Positions 1-8,665 of a stretch of DNA of 49,880 nt are shown one piece after another (the first letter of the stretch is position 1; the number at the start of each line of letters is the position of its first letter). The notes below the pieces were generated by a model that saw nothing but the letters and a program-made list of their open reading frames with translations, was not told the DNA's origin and ran no database searches. The translations under genes and the position numbers were made by a program. Source of the stretch: an uncultured Victivallis sp. (GTDB lineage Bacteria; Verrucomicrobiota; Lentisphaeria; Victivallales; Victivallaceae); the NCBI GenBank assembly GCA_944389895.1, contig CALXOA010000113.1:1-49880 (forward strand), written 5' to 3'.

Positions 1-575
1 TTTTTTTACTCATACGGGCCCCCCCGAGACCTCCACACTCTCCCTCCACGACGCTCCTCCGCGCTCGGCCCGCGGCGCCCGGCCCCCTTGTGGGCGGAGC
101 CCCCGCCCACACGCCCGCGCCTGCGCACCTCCTCGGGAGGTCGGGGCCGTGTCCGCCGGTCGGGTGGAGGGGGACCGGGGGGAGGGGGGGGGGTTACGCG
201 GCGCCCTGGCTAAGGTGTCCCGGCGTTGATGTGGCGCGCGAGCGAGCCGCACGCGAATGGGGTTTCAAAGACCCAGCTTGAAACCGCCTAAAGAGTTACC
301 TAGCCCCCGAGCGAAAAGGAAACGAAACCAAAACGTTCAAACCGGCAAACGAACGGGCACACTGAGGGACAGAGAAATAAACAAAGAAGCAAACACGAGA
401 CGAACGCTGCCGTAAGAAGTCGCTGCCGAGCGGCTCGAAAGCAGCGGAACGGTCTACCCGGCCCCAGAGGGCTCCGAGCCGTTCACACGGCGGAGACCGC
501 TAGAGGTCGCTGGCCCGGCCCTCTCCGGGCTGGCAGGCCACGTCTACCCGGCCAGGACGGACTTGGTCGCTCCGC
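1..575. other. Foreign-looking G+C-rich segment, probable chimera or contamination
   Basis: The first bases are a T run, followed by CpG-rich sequence with long G and C runs (for example 181-192) and then an A-rich stretch around 300-400. No reading frame here gives a plausible bacterial protein, and the composition differs sharply from everything after about 600. The cca gene loses similarity to its family inside its HD region just where this segment begins. Inference: this is non-native DNA joined by misassembly, perhaps host (vertebrate) GC-rich spacer or satellite DNA. The source cannot be named from sequence alone. Confidence 0.6.
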
Positions 576-1572
576 GGCGGCGGCTGGAGGCCTCTGCGCG
601 ATCCGCTGCTGAAAACCGGAGCCGGTCGAGAATCCCGCCCGCCCGGACGGCTCCCGCACTCTCATGACCGAAAAAACGTACCCGGCCGGTCTCATCGACC
701 ATCCGCGTCTCCGGTTTGGCGATGTCATGGAGCAATACGCTCCAGGCAAGGTTCGGTTCCGGGGATACCATATGTTCAAGCATCAGCATCGTATGTGTGA
801 AAACGTCCCCCTCGGGATGAAACTCCGGCGGTTGCCCGACACCGTCCAGCGCGGCGACCTCCGGCAGTACCGCCTCAAGCAGTCCGGTTCGCAGCATCAG
901 GCGGATCGCTCCGGCCGGATCGTGTCCGCAGAGCATCCGGGTCACTTCGGAACAGATCCGTTCTCCGGCCAGTTCCGCCGCACGGGGGGCCAGTCTGCGG
1001 ATCGCACGCTCCGTCGCCGGATCGAGCTCAAAACCGAGCCGCGCCGCGAAACGGACCGCCCGCAACATCCGCAGAAAATCTTCACTGAAACGCTTCCCGG
1101 GATCGCCGACCGTTCGGATGACGCCACGCTCCAGATCATCGATTCCCCCGACACAATCGCAGACTTCCCCAGCAACCGGATCGAACCAGAGTGCATTGAT
1201 CGTAAAATCGCGCCGGGTGACGTCACACTCCAGACTGGAGGTGTATTTCACCAGTTCGGGATGGCGGCCGTCAAGATAGTTGCGCTCTTCGCGCGCCGTC
1301 GCAACCTCGATCCGGAACCCGTCGATACCGACCAGCGACACCCCGAAACTGGCTCCGACCGCCCGCACATCTTCAAAGAGTGCGGCCAGCTCCTCCGGCC
1401 GGGCCGAAGTCACAATGTCGAAGTCGGATGGAACACGCCCGAGCAGCAGATCACGTACCGAACCGCCGACCAGTCCCGCGGCAAAGCCCGCCTCCCCCAG
1501 TCGCCGCGCCAGATGGATCGCCGCCTGAAATTCCGGATTTCCCGACGAGAAATCGCACTGTAAACGCCGCAT
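544..1572 (-). CDS. cca: CCA tRNA nucleotidyltransferase, truncated at its C-terminus by the contig-end segment
   Basis: This enzyme adds or repairs the 3' CCA end of tRNA from CTP and ATP in the cytoplasm. The nucleotidyltransferase head is clear: GGSVRD near residue 36, the catalytic SDFD pair (D50, D52) and an RRDFTINAL motif. It is followed by the RNA/ATP-binding helices (SEDFLRMLRAVRFAARLGF) and an HD-type domain (HTMLMLEH, LLHDIAKPETR). Family similarity runs to about residue 330 (near base 580). The last residues before the stop at 544 are Arg/Ser-rich and unlike the family, and the usual C-terminal part is missing. The start is the ATG at 1572, 16 bp after the nitroreductase gene, so the two are probably cotranscribed. 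Confidence 0.85.
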   Translation of the reverse strand: MRRLQCDFSSGNPEFQAAIHLARRLGEAGFAAGLVGGSVRDLLLGRVPSDFDIVTSARPEELAALFEDVRAVGASFGVSLVGIDGFRIEVATAREERNYLDGRHPELVKYTSSLECDVTRRDFTINALWFDPVAGEVCDCVGGIDDLERGVIRTVGDPGKRFSEDFLRMLRAVRFAARLGFELDPATERAIRRLAPRAAELAGERICSEVTRMLCGHDPAGAIRLMLRTGLLEAVLPEVAALDGVGQPPEFHPEGDVFTHTMLMLEHMVSPEPNLAWSVLLHDIAKPETRMVDETGRVRFFGHESAGAVRAGGILDRLRFSAADRAEASSRRRGATKSVLAG

Positions 1573-1588
1573 GCGTGCCCTCCGCGGC

Positions 1589-2413
1589 TCACTTCACGAA
1601 ATGAATCCTGGCCGCCTCCGGCTGCGTCGCACGCGGATAACGCAGATCGGTCGGTCCGAAAAGCATCACATAGCCGGGGCGCCACCCCTCGGGGATTCCG
1701 ATCCTCGTCCGGAGTTCCGGGAAGAGCAACAACATTCCCATTGCCAGACCGCACCAGACCGTCCCGACGCCGAGCGACTGGGCATAGAGCTCAAAATAGG
1801 AGAGCGCGATCATCGGATCGATCGCCGGGCACGGCGAATCCTCTTTCGCCGATACCACGATCATATGGGGGGCTCCCCGGAAAATCACATCCCGCCCCTC
1901 AAGAATCTGGCGCCGGTAACGCATCAATCCCTTCACCGCCGCCGGCGGCGGATCGAACTTCATCATCTCGAGAATCCGGCTGTTGACGTAAGAGCGGATC
2001 TCATCCATCACAGACAGATCGGAAACCACCGAAAAATCGAGCGAATGGCTGTTCACCCCGGTCGGTACCCAGGCCAGCATCGAGAGAAGTTTTTCGAGGA
2101 TGTCCCGATCCAGATTCTCGCGCCGGTAACTGCGGAATGACCGGCGGCCGGCAATCAGCGACAACAGCCGGTCGGAATCCATCCGTCGCTCCACCGGAAG
2201 CGACGCACCGGGTTCCCGCCCGAAGATCGATACCGCCGCCTCAGGGCAAACCGCGAGACAATGCTGACACTTCGTACAGGAAGACGCTTCTCCTTCGATC
2301 AGCTCCGGGAACCCGGAAACGCCGAATTTCAGAATCGCAGGAGCACAATCCCGGATACATGCCCCGCATCGGATACACTTCGCGGGATCAACTGTGAATT
2401 TCAACTGATTCAT
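1589..2413 (-). CDS. Ferredoxin-nitroreductase fusion (2x[4Fe-4S] plus FMN nitroreductase domain)
   Basis: The N-terminus carries two classic 4Fe-4S motifs: C13-C16-C19-C23 and C46-C49-C52-C56. From about residue 80 a nitroreductase-family flavoprotein domain begins (RRSFRSYRRENLDRDILEKLL, then WVPTGVNSH). The fusion is common in anaerobes and probably passes electrons from an Fe-S donor to an FMN-bound substrate; the substrate is unknown. I chose the ATG at 2413 because a good Shine-Dalgarno (GGAAGGAG) lies 9 bases upstream. The in-frame TTG at 2422 would sit directly on that site. A terminator-like hairpin (2433-2478) lies just upstream. Confidence 0.8.
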   Translation of the reverse strand: MNQLKFTVDPAKCIRCGACIRDCAPAILKFGVSGFPELIEGEASSCTKCQHCLAVCPEAAVSIFGREPGASLPVERRMDSDRLLSLIAGRRSFRSYRRENLDRDILEKLLSMLAWVPTGVNSHSLDFSVVSDLSVMDEIRSYVNSRILEMMKFDPPPAAVKGLMRYRRQILEGRDVIFRGAPHMIVVSAKEDSPCPAIDPMIALSYFELYAQSLGVGTVWCGLAMGMLLLFPELRTRIGIPEGWRPGYVMLFGPTDLRYPRATQPEAARIHFVK

Positions 2414-2432
2414 TTCCGGCAACTCCTTCCTG

Positions 2433-2478
2433 AAAAACTCTTCCCGGAATACGGCGGAGCCCCTCGCCGATCCGGGAA
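2433..2478 (-). terminator. Intrinsic terminator after the GHL6 gene
   Basis: The outer 8-bp stem pairs 2441-2448 with 2471-2478. The inner 5-bp stem pairs 2452-2456 with 2465-2469. On the minus strand the hairpin is followed by AGAG and five T (2433-2437). It starts 2 bp after the stop codon of the GHL6 gene. It also ends about 10 bases before the ribosome-binding site of the nitroreductase gene, so partial read-through or attenuation is possible. Confidence 0.6.
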
Positions 2479-2479
2479 A

Positions 2480-4492
2480 TCATCTCTGACTGTGACTCAA
2501 CTCGACCATCTGGTGACAGACCAGATTCGGCAACTCAAATTCCACCTTTCCGTCAACCGTCCGAAATTCGACCGCTTTCCCCTGCGGAACCAGCGTCACA
2601 CGGGTGACCGGACGGTCGGAACGGACAGCCACACGAACCGGGCCGATCGGCGTCAACTCTTCGATCACCTCAATCGCATAGCCGTTGTTGTGAGGCTCAT
2701 TGAGCAGCGTCAGACCACCGCCGCCCCGATTGACCGTGTTCGCATAGAGCAGGTGCAGTATGTCGCGATCGAACTCCTCCTGCCGCATCAGCGTGACCCG
2801 CCCGGTAGTCGGCAGATCGGTTTCAACCAGCAGATCGCTGCCGATGAAACGTCTCAGCGCATTCAGCACGAATTCCTGAAGCGCCACCATGCCGAACCCG
2901 CGGTAGATGGAGAATACCGGATGGGCGAAGTAGAGGATATTCGAGGTCATCACTCCGGCATCGTAACCGCTCGGTTCCGGCCGGTTCGGCGCGTGCTGAT
3001 GGCTGCAGAAATGCAGATAGTTGCGGTTGAAATAAGGATCATAGACCTGCCCGAGGGAGGTTCCCCCGGTCACCCGGATCCGGCGGGACGGCAGATACAT
3101 CACAAAAGGACGCTCGACAAACGCCGGCGCGAACTCCGGCGCGGCCTTCACATAGTCGGGCGAAAACTCACTCAATTCCCCTCCGGTCACCGGCAGGTCG
3201 AAGGCAAACACATCCTCGTCGGCCCGCAATCCGCTGGAACCGGAGAGAATCAGCTTGCCGCCGCCGGCGAGAAATGCCCGGAGTTTTACCTCGAGCGCTG
3301 CATCGATGCGCACCTCATCCGGCAGAATCAGATACTTGTAGGCACTGAAATCCATCCCGCAATCAACCACGTCAAACGGGATGTGCCCCTCCAGCAGCAG
3401 CCGGGCAGCCCCGACGTCTCCGGGTTCTTCGCGCTTCCGGCTGATCGCCGCCGCCGCCAGCACCGCGACGTTGGCCAGACTCTTCACATTGTCGCACCAT
3501 GGCTCCTTCTCCTCCACCTCGCGGTAGGCGGCGCCGATCAGTTTATAGGTGCTCTCGTCGAGCATCCCGTCGGGGTGAAGCTGGTCGCCGATGCTGCATT
3601 TGGAACCGTTGGCGATCATCGCCGCGCATTCGTAACGCAGCGCGTTGGGGTGTTTGTAGCCGCCGAACTCCCCCCAGGTGGTGTGGAACTTCCCGGTCAT
3701 GCCGAGGAAATCCATTCCGAGCTTCCGGCTGTATGCAGCCGACATCGGATAGTGGTCGTACCCCCACCCGCCTGTGGGCAGGCTCTCAAGCTCAAGATGG
3801 CTGAAAAACTCAAGAATACCGGTATTGCCGACCGTCACATGGCCGGAGTTGTGAAACACCGGCATGTCCTTGCGCAATTTACGGGCGGCAGCCGTGGTAC
3901 GCTCGTAGTAACGCCGCAGCACCTGCTGCGAAAACTTGATCCGGTCGGCTTCCACACGGGGATCGAGATTCTGCGCCTTCATTCCGGCCACGCAGGCCGG
4001 ACAGCAGCACTGCCCCTGGGAAATGATATCGATGAAGATCCCATCACAATCCGGAAACGCGGTGACGGTCTCTTCGATCAATGCGCACAGGTGGTCAAGA
4101 TAAGGAGTGTTGAAGCAGAGTTTGATGAACCCGGCCCGCAACAGATTCGGCCCGTGCCCGTCCCAGGACACTTCGTTCCATTCGGGGTGACGCATCGATT
4201 CAAGATAGTTGAATCCCCCGGAGACGTAGATCGGCACATTGACGTCGATCTCCTTGCAGGCGTCATACTGGGCCCGCAACAGGTCGAAATCGAGATTCGG
4301 GTGCATCTTTCCCACCTTCGTCGGCGTATAACTCCAGCCGTGATGACAGACCGAAAAACAGGTGATCGAATTGACATGCGCCTCCTTCAGGCGCTTCTGC
4401 CACAGCGCACGGTCAAATGCCCTGCCGATCCCGGCAATATCCGGGGAGGTGTGAAAATCGAGGTGGACCTGACGAAATCTCAAATGGTGCAT
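2480..4492 (-). CDS. Hypothetical glycosyl hydrolase 6 (GHL6)-type protein with beta-galactosidase-like C-terminal part
   Basis: This 670-residue protein begins with the hallmark GHL6 sequence: VHLDFHTSP, later CHHGWSYTPTKVGKMHPNL and DLLRAQYDACKEI. These are TIM-barrel strands of a putative glycosidase. CDGIFIDI and the Cys cluster QCCCPACVAGMKAQ follow in the middle. The C-terminal half (YLILPDEVRIDAALEVKLRAFLAGGGKLILSG) resembles the trimerisation/GATase-like domain of GH42-type enzymes. No signal peptide is visible, so it is probably cytoplasmic. The substrate is unknown. The ATG at 4492 has AGAAAGGG seven bases upstream; the GTG at 4546 lies at the predicted transcription start and is rejected. 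Confidence 0.75.
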   Translation of the reverse strand: MHHLRFRQVHLDFHTSPDIAGIGRAFDRALWQKRLKEAHVNSITCFSVCHHGWSYTPTKVGKMHPNLDFDLLRAQYDACKEIDVNVPIYVSGGFNYLESMRHPEWNEVSWDGHGPNLLRAGFIKLCFNTPYLDHLCALIEETVTAFPDCDGIFIDIISQGQCCCPACVAGMKAQNLDPRVEADRIKFSQQVLRRYYERTTAAARKLRKDMPVFHNSGHVTVGNTGILEFFSHLELESLPTGGWGYDHYPMSAAYSRKLGMDFLGMTGKFHTTWGEFGGYKHPNALRYECAAMIANGSKCSIGDQLHPDGMLDESTYKLIGAAYREVEEKEPWCDNVKSLANVAVLAAAAISRKREEPGDVGAARLLLEGHIPFDVVDCGMDFSAYKYLILPDEVRIDAALEVKLRAFLAGGGKLILSGSSGLRADEDVFAFDLPVTGGELSEFSPDYVKAAPEFAPAFVERPFVMYLPSRRIRVTGGTSLGQVYDPYFNRNYLHFCSHQHAPNRPEPSGYDAGVMTSNILYFAHPVFSIYRGFGMVALQEFVLNALRRFIGSDLLVETDLPTTGRVTLMRQEEFDRDILHLLYANTVNRGGGGLTLLNEPHNNGYAIEVIEELTPIGPVRVAVRSDRPVTRVTLVPQGKAVEFRTVDGKVEFELPNLVCHQMVELSHSQR

Positions 4493-4546
4493 CTTTTCGC
4501 CCTTTCTGTATTGTGAACCGAAATCTTCGTCGTCAGCTTCTGGCAC

Positions 4547-4575
4547 AATATAGGAGCAGTTATGAATATTTTCAA
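4547..4575 (-). promoter_or_regulatory. Sigma70-type promoter for the GHL6 gene
   Basis: On the minus strand, -35 TTGAAA (4570-4575), a 17-bp spacer and -10 TATATT (4547-4552). Transcription would start near 4540, about 48 bases upstream of the ATG at 4492. Confidence 0.6.
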
Positions 4576-4646
4576 ACGGTACGCTATGAAGAAAAGGGTT
4601 TCTTCCATGAAGGAAATCACCTTCCTTACCTCTACGCGGGGAACCG

Positions 4647-5285
4647 TCAGAATCCCTTGATCGCCATCACGAACTCGTCGAACGAATTGACTTCAAAATC
4701 CGGCTTTTCCTCACGGGGATCCCCGAACCCGTAACGTGCCAGCGCCCGACGGAAACCGGCACGGCGCCCCGCTTCAAGATCCGTGTAATGATCACCGAAA
4801 ACCCAGCAGGCTTCCGCCGGGGCATCATACTTCTGCCGCAGAAAAAGCAGCGCATCGGGTTCCGGCTTCATCGGAAAATCCGAATCGCCGCCGATGATGT
4901 CATCAAAACGCTCCGCCACACCGAGCCGGTCGAGAATGCGCCGCGACGCCCCGGTCGGTTTGTTGGAGAGCACGGCAAGCCGGATCCCCGCCGTCCGAAG
5001 CTCCGTCAAACCGGCGGAGACCCCGGGGTAGAGACAGGTGGAGTCAACCAGATGGTCGGCGTAATAACGCTTCATCCGCCGCAATGCTTCCTCAAAATCG
5101 ATTTCGGCATCCGCCACCGCCCTTCGTACCAGATTGGCGATACCGTTTCCGACGAAAGAGACCACCCGTTCGGTACTGAGCGGCTCCAGCCCCATCGAAC
5201 CGCGCATGAAGTTGACCGCCCCGGCCAGATCGCGGCGGGAGTCGATCAAAGTCCCATCCAGATCAAAAATAATCAATTTCACCAT
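4647..5285 (-). CDS. gph: HAD-family phosphatase, phosphoglycolate phosphatase type
   Basis: The protein has 212 residues and all the HAD motifs: IIFDLDGTLIDS at the N-terminus (nucleophile Asp), LAVLSNKP (motif II), KPEP (motif III lysine) and VFGDHYTDLEAGRRAG (motif IV). A helical cap between motifs I and II fits the Gph/PGP subfamily, which removes phosphate from 2-phosphoglycolate or similar small phosphosugars. It starts 3 bp after the tsaD stop codon and is surely cotranscribed with it. The exact substrate is not proven by sequence. Confidence 0.8.
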   Translation of the reverse strand: MVKLIIFDLDGTLIDSRRDLAGAVNFMRGSMGLEPLSTERVVSFVGNGIANLVRRAVADAEIDFEEALRRMKRYYADHLVDSTCLYPGVSAGLTELRTAGIRLAVLSNKPTGASRRILDRLGVAERFDDIIGGDSDFPMKPEPDALLFLRQKYDAPAEACWVFGDHYTDLEAGRRAGFRRALARYGFGDPREEKPDFEVNSFDEFVMAIKGF

Positions 5286-5288
5286 CGT

Positions 5289-6368
5289 TCACTCCCCCAG
5301 AAACGGCACCTGCGTGATCTGCGGCAGCCGGGCATAGGAATCAATATCCAGCGGAGACCAGCGTCGCCGATGATGGAAATGCCACCCGAGCCCGCCGACC
5401 ATCGCAGCGTTGTCGGTACAGTATTTTCGCGCCGCCAGACGCAGATTGACGCCGGGCGGCACCAGCTTTTCAAAACGCTCCCGCAAGACCGAATTGCAGG
5501 CGACACCGCCGGCGACCACGATCGTTTTCGCCCCGAAATCGCGGCTCGCCGCCAGCGTCTTACGCACCAGCACGTCCACCACCGCCTCCTGATAGGAGGC
5601 CACGGTATCGCGCAACAGTTCCGGCGGCAATTTGCCGTCCGCCCCGGCATGTTTCTTCACGTGATAGAGCAAAGCGGTCTTGATGCCGCTGAAACTGAAG
5701 TTATAACGGTTTTCCGGCGCGAGCGGTTTGCCGGCCGCCCCGGTCAGGGGACGCGGAAATTCAAAACGCGCCGGATCCCCCCCCTCCGCGGTTTTCTGAA
5801 CAATCGGACCGCCGGGATAGCCGAGCCCGAGCAGCTTCGCGCCTTTGTCGAGCGCCTCCCCGGCGGCATCGTCGATCGTGCACCCGAGTTGACGGGCCTT
5901 CCCGTCGCGTTCGATCAGCATCAGAGAGGTATGGCCGCCGGAAACCACCAGCGCAAGCAACGGATAGGTCGCCGGATTTTCCAGCACCCCGTGCGCCTCG
6001 TCGAGAAACGCACCGTAAATGTGGGCGATGAAGTGATTGCAGCCGATCAGGGGCAGATGGTTCCCCATCGCCAGCCCCTTGGCAAAACTCAGTCCGACCA
6101 GCAGTGCCGGAATCAGCCCCGGCCCCTGGGTAACCGCAACGGCATCGATGTCCCGCAGAGTCACCCGCGCTTCCCGAAGCGCGGACTCCACAACCGGGTG
6201 CAACGCAACCAGATGTTCGCGGGCCGCCAGCTCCGGCACCACGCCGCCGTGCACAGCGTGTTTCGCAATCTGCGAGGCGACGCTGGCGGATATGACTTCG
6301 TACCCGTCGCGAACCACCGCGGCAGCGGTTTCGTCACAACTGGATTCGATTCCCAGAATCAAACTCAT
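5289..6368 (-). CDS. tsaD: tRNA N6-adenosine threonylcarbamoyltransferase TsaD
   Basis: TsaD transfers threonylcarbamoyl to A37 of ANN-decoding tRNAs, working with TsaB and TsaE. The 359-residue protein has the expected motifs: LGIESSCDETAAAVV, the metal-binding histidines in AAREHLVALHP, SGGHTSL, DDAAGEALDKGAKLLGLGYPGG, FSFSGIKTALL, GGVACNSVLRE and YCTDNAAMVG near the end. The start is the ATG at 6368, where the protein begins MSLILGIE. GGAGG lies 11 bases upstream, and the longer in-frame extension would run through the promoter. It leads a two-gene unit with gph. Confidence 0.95.
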   Translation of the reverse strand: MSLILGIESSCDETAAAVVRDGYEVISASVASQIAKHAVHGGVVPELAAREHLVALHPVVESALREARVTLRDIDAVAVTQGPGLIPALLVGLSFAKGLAMGNHLPLIGCNHFIAHIYGAFLDEAHGVLENPATYPLLALVVSGGHTSLMLIERDGKARQLGCTIDDAAGEALDKGAKLLGLGYPGGPIVQKTAEGGDPARFEFPRPLTGAAGKPLAPENRYNFSFSGIKTALLYHVKKHAGADGKLPPELLRDTVASYQEAVVDVLVRKTLAASRDFGAKTIVVAGGVACNSVLRERFEKLVPPGVNLRLAARKYCTDNAAMVGGLGWHFHHRRRWSPLDIDSYARLPQITQVPFLGE

Positions 6369-6402
6369 TTCAAAAAAATCCTCCGAGACTTGATATTTGG
6401 AA

Positions 6403-6431
6403 AATATACTATATCTTCCATTCAAAAACAA
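6403..6431 (-). promoter_or_regulatory. Sigma70-type promoter for tsaD-gph
   Basis: Minus-strand -35 TTGTTT (6426-6431), 17-bp spacer and -10 TATATT (6403-6408). The predicted start near 6396 gives a leader of about 28 bases before the tsaD ATG. Confidence 0.5.
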
Positions 6432-6459
6432 TCCGACTTTGACGAATGATCCGGAAAAC

Positions 6460-7026
6460 ATGTTGAAAAAACTTTTTGCCTTCATCGCGAATGCGCTTTT
6501 TTCCACCGCACCGGCTCCGCGCTGCTGCCGGGCCGCGGCTGCGCTGCTGACTGCGGCGTTGCTGCTTTTCCGTCCCTTTACCGCAGCACGGGTCCTGCCG
6601 GTCCTCTTCTGGGCTGCGCTCGTACTGCTCGCGCTGCATTTCGTGGATGCGGCAAATCACGCCCGCGGCGCCGCCCGGAGGCGCGCCGTCGCCGGTGTTG
6701 TATTCCTCCTCTCAGCCGGAGGAGTGCTCGCATTCTTCGTCCGGGGGGACCGGCTCGCTCTCTGGGGAGCCGGACTGTGGGCCGCCGCCGCCGGCATCGC
6801 AGCCATGCGGTCGGCATTCGCCGGAGAATCCGACGGCATCTTCTGTCGCGGCCTCTCGTTCGCCGAAGGTGTGATGTCACTGGCGATCGGAAGCGCCTTC
6901 CTCTGCAGGCTGGATCAGAACTACCTTGATCTCGCGCCGACGCTGGCGCTCTACTTTTTCGCTCTGGCGATGCTGACCGCCCTGCCCCGGAAAATTTCCG
7001 GGGGATCGGCACGACGGAACGCATGA
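6460..7026 (+). CDS. Small multi-pass membrane protein, HdeD/DUF308-like
   Basis: The protein has 188 residues, with about five or six hydrophobic segments separated by short Arg-rich loops (for example LLTAALLLFRPFTAARVLPVLFW, AVAGVVFLLSAGGVLAFFV and ALWGAGLWAAAAGIAA). The pattern of helix pairs and the length resemble HdeD/DUF308 proteins, but no diagnostic motif is present, so the family call is weak. The ATG at 6460 is preferred because the upstream in-frame region is the tsaD promoter. ispF follows after 38 bp on the same strand. Confidence 0.6.
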   Translation: MLKKLFAFIANALFSTAPAPRCCRAAAALLTAALLLFRPFTAARVLPVLFWAALVLLALHFVDAANHARGAARRRAVAGVVFLLSAGGVLAFFVRGDRLALWGAGLWAAAAGIAAMRSAFAGESDGIFCRGLSFAEGVMSLAIGSAFLCRLDQNYLDLAPTLALYFFALAMLTALPRKISGGSARRNA

Positions 7027-7064
7027 TGATTCACTCATAAACTATCCAAGGAGATCAACAAGCG

Positions 7065-7541
7065 ATGTTTCGAATCGGACACGGCTACGATGTTCACCGG
7101 CTGACGCCCGACCGGGATCTGATCCTCTGCGGCGTCCGGATTCCCCATGCGACCGGGTTGCTCGGCCATAGTGACGCCGATGTCGCCACCCATGCTCTGA
7201 TCGACGCGATCATCGGAGCGCTGGCACTCGGCGACATCGGCGGCTTCTTCCCGGACACCGATCCGGCCTATGCGGGAGCCGACAGCCTGAAACTGTTGCG
7301 CCGGGTTCTCACCGATCCGCGCGTCAGCTGCTGGCACGTGGTCAATCTCGACCTGACCATCGTCGCCCAGCGGCCGAAGCTGCTGCCCTACCGGCTGGAA
7401 ATGCGGCGCAACCTTGCGACGGAACTCGGAGTTCCGCTCGATGCCGTATCGGTCAAGGCCACAACAACCGAACAACTCGGCTTCGAAGGCCGCGAGGAAG
7501 GCATCAGCGCCACCTGCGTGGTGCTTCTGGAACAAGTCTGA
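7065..7541 (+). CDS. ispF: 2-C-methyl-D-erythritol 2,4-cyclodiphosphate synthase IspF
   Basis: IspF cyclises CDP-methylerythritol 2-phosphate to MEcPP, releasing CMP, in the non-mevalonate isoprenoid pathway. At 158 residues it matches family length. The zinc site is seen in GHGYDVHRL (D8, H10), followed by GHSDADVATHALIDAIIGALALGDIG and FPDTDP. The C-terminal signature is KATTTEQLGFEGREEGI. A strong AAGGAG lies 11 bases before the ATG. It converges with the Gfo/Idh/MocA gene, with 34 bp between the two stop codons and no clear terminator. Confidence 0.95.
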   Translation: MFRIGHGYDVHRLTPDRDLILCGVRIPHATGLLGHSDADVATHALIDAIIGALALGDIGGFFPDTDPAYAGADSLKLLRRVLTDPRVSCWHVVNLDLTIVAQRPKLLPYRLEMRRNLATELGVPLDAVSVKATTTEQLGFEGREEGISATCVVLLEQV

Positions 7542-7575
7542 TTTTCCCGGCACACGGAGGCGGGCGAAACACGCT

Positions 7576-8652
7576 TCAGGCAACTTTGACGGCCTGCAGC
7601 TGAGCACGGACGCAGAGCTCGGCGGCTTTGAAGGCATGTTCCTGCGTCATGGCGTTTTCCGTCCGGTTGATGCAATCGAGTATCAGCTGCCCGAAGTACG
7701 GATAGCCGACCTTTCCGGCGGCATTGAAGTGGTGCTCCCCCGTTCTGTCCACCCAGAATACCTGCTCTCCGCCGTCTTCCCGGGTGACATCCAGATTTTT
7801 CCGCAATTCAATGTAGCCATCGGTACCGAGCAGGAAAACGCGGCCGTCCCCCCAGCTGCGCAATCCGTCCGGGGTGAACCAGTCCACCCGGAAGTAACCG
7901 GTCGCGCCGTTGTCGGCAAGCAGCGTGGCATCTCCGAAATCATCGAGTTCCGGATAATCGGGATGGTCGTAGTTGGCGATCCGGCTGGAAACGACCTTCG
8001 CATCTGAAGCGCCGGTGTAGAAGAGAAACTGTTCAATCTGATGACTTCCAATGTCGCAGAGGATCCCGCCGTAGCGGGCACGCTGGAAAAACCAGGCTGG
8101 CCGCGATGCCGCATTCAACCGATGCGGCCCCATTCCCAGAACCTGGATCACCCGACCGATCACCCCCGCCTCAATCAGTCGCCCGGCATAGACGGCACTC
8201 TCTGACTGAAGACGTTCACTGAAACAGACCATGTATTTCCGGCCGGTTTCACGAACCGCGTTCCGTGCAGCGTCGAGTTGCTCGAGAGAGATCAACGGCG
8301 CCTTGTCGGTGAAATAATCTTTCCCCGCCCGCATCGCCCGGATGCCGAGCGCGGCACGATCGCCGGTGACGCACGCCCCGGCGATCAGTCTCACTTCCGG
8401 ATCTTCCAGAATCTGCATTTCAGACACCGCGGCCGCCGCCTGCGGATAAGCCTTGCGGAAGGCGGCGACTTTATCCGGATCGGGATCGTACACCCACTTC
8501 AACGTCGCCCCCGCCTCAATCAGGTTGCCGGACATGCCGTAGATGTGTCCGTGATCAAGCCCGACCGCCGCGAAGACAAACTCCCCGGGCTTTACCACAG
8601 GCCCCGGCTTTGTCTCCGGAAGATAAGCCATCCCATCGTTCCCGTCCATCAT
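7576..8652 (-). CDS. Gfo/Idh/MocA-family oxidoreductase
   Basis: An NAD(P)-dependent sugar or cyclitol dehydrogenase-like protein of 358 residues. The N-terminal Rossmann domain begins near residue 24 (FVFAAVGLDHGHIYGM). The conserved lysine lies in DYFTDKAPLIS, the position of the usual EKP motif. The C-terminal alpha/beta domain has GGILCDIGSHQIEQFLFYTG, with the conserved catalytic-site histidine. Substrate unknown. The start is one of two adjacent ATGs at 8652/8649, downstream of AAAGGGCGGGGGAG. The Cys-rich gene upstream ends 13 bp away, so they probably share a transcript. Confidence 0.85.
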   Translation of the reverse strand: MMDGNDGMAYLPETKPGPVVKPGEFVFAAVGLDHGHIYGMSGNLIEAGATLKWVYDPDPDKVAAFRKAYPQAAAAVSEMQILEDPEVRLIAGACVTGDRAALGIRAMRAGKDYFTDKAPLISLEQLDAARNAVRETGRKYMVCFSERLQSESAVYAGRLIEAGVIGRVIQVLGMGPHRLNAASRPAWFFQRARYGGILCDIGSHQIEQFLFYTGASDAKVVSSRIANYDHPDYPELDDFGDATLLADNGATGYFRVDWFTPDGLRSWGDGRVFLLGTDGYIELRKNLDVTREDGGEQVFWVDRTGEHHFNAAGKVGYPYFGQLILDCINRTENAMTQEHAFKAAELCVRAQLQAVKVA

Positions 8653-8665
8653 CTCCCCCGCCCTT

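Noticed and set aside
90..281. Short open frames in the first 300 bases
   Set aside because: They result from extreme G+C content in a segment that is probably not bacterial.
2261..4516. A 751-residue plus-strand open frame
   Set aside because: It is the complement of the well-supported GHL6 gene and its protein is His/Arg/Gln-rich without any domain, typical of a shadow frame.
4788..6449. A 553-residue plus-strand open frame
   Set aside because: It lies antisense to gph and tsaD, both of which have full family motifs.
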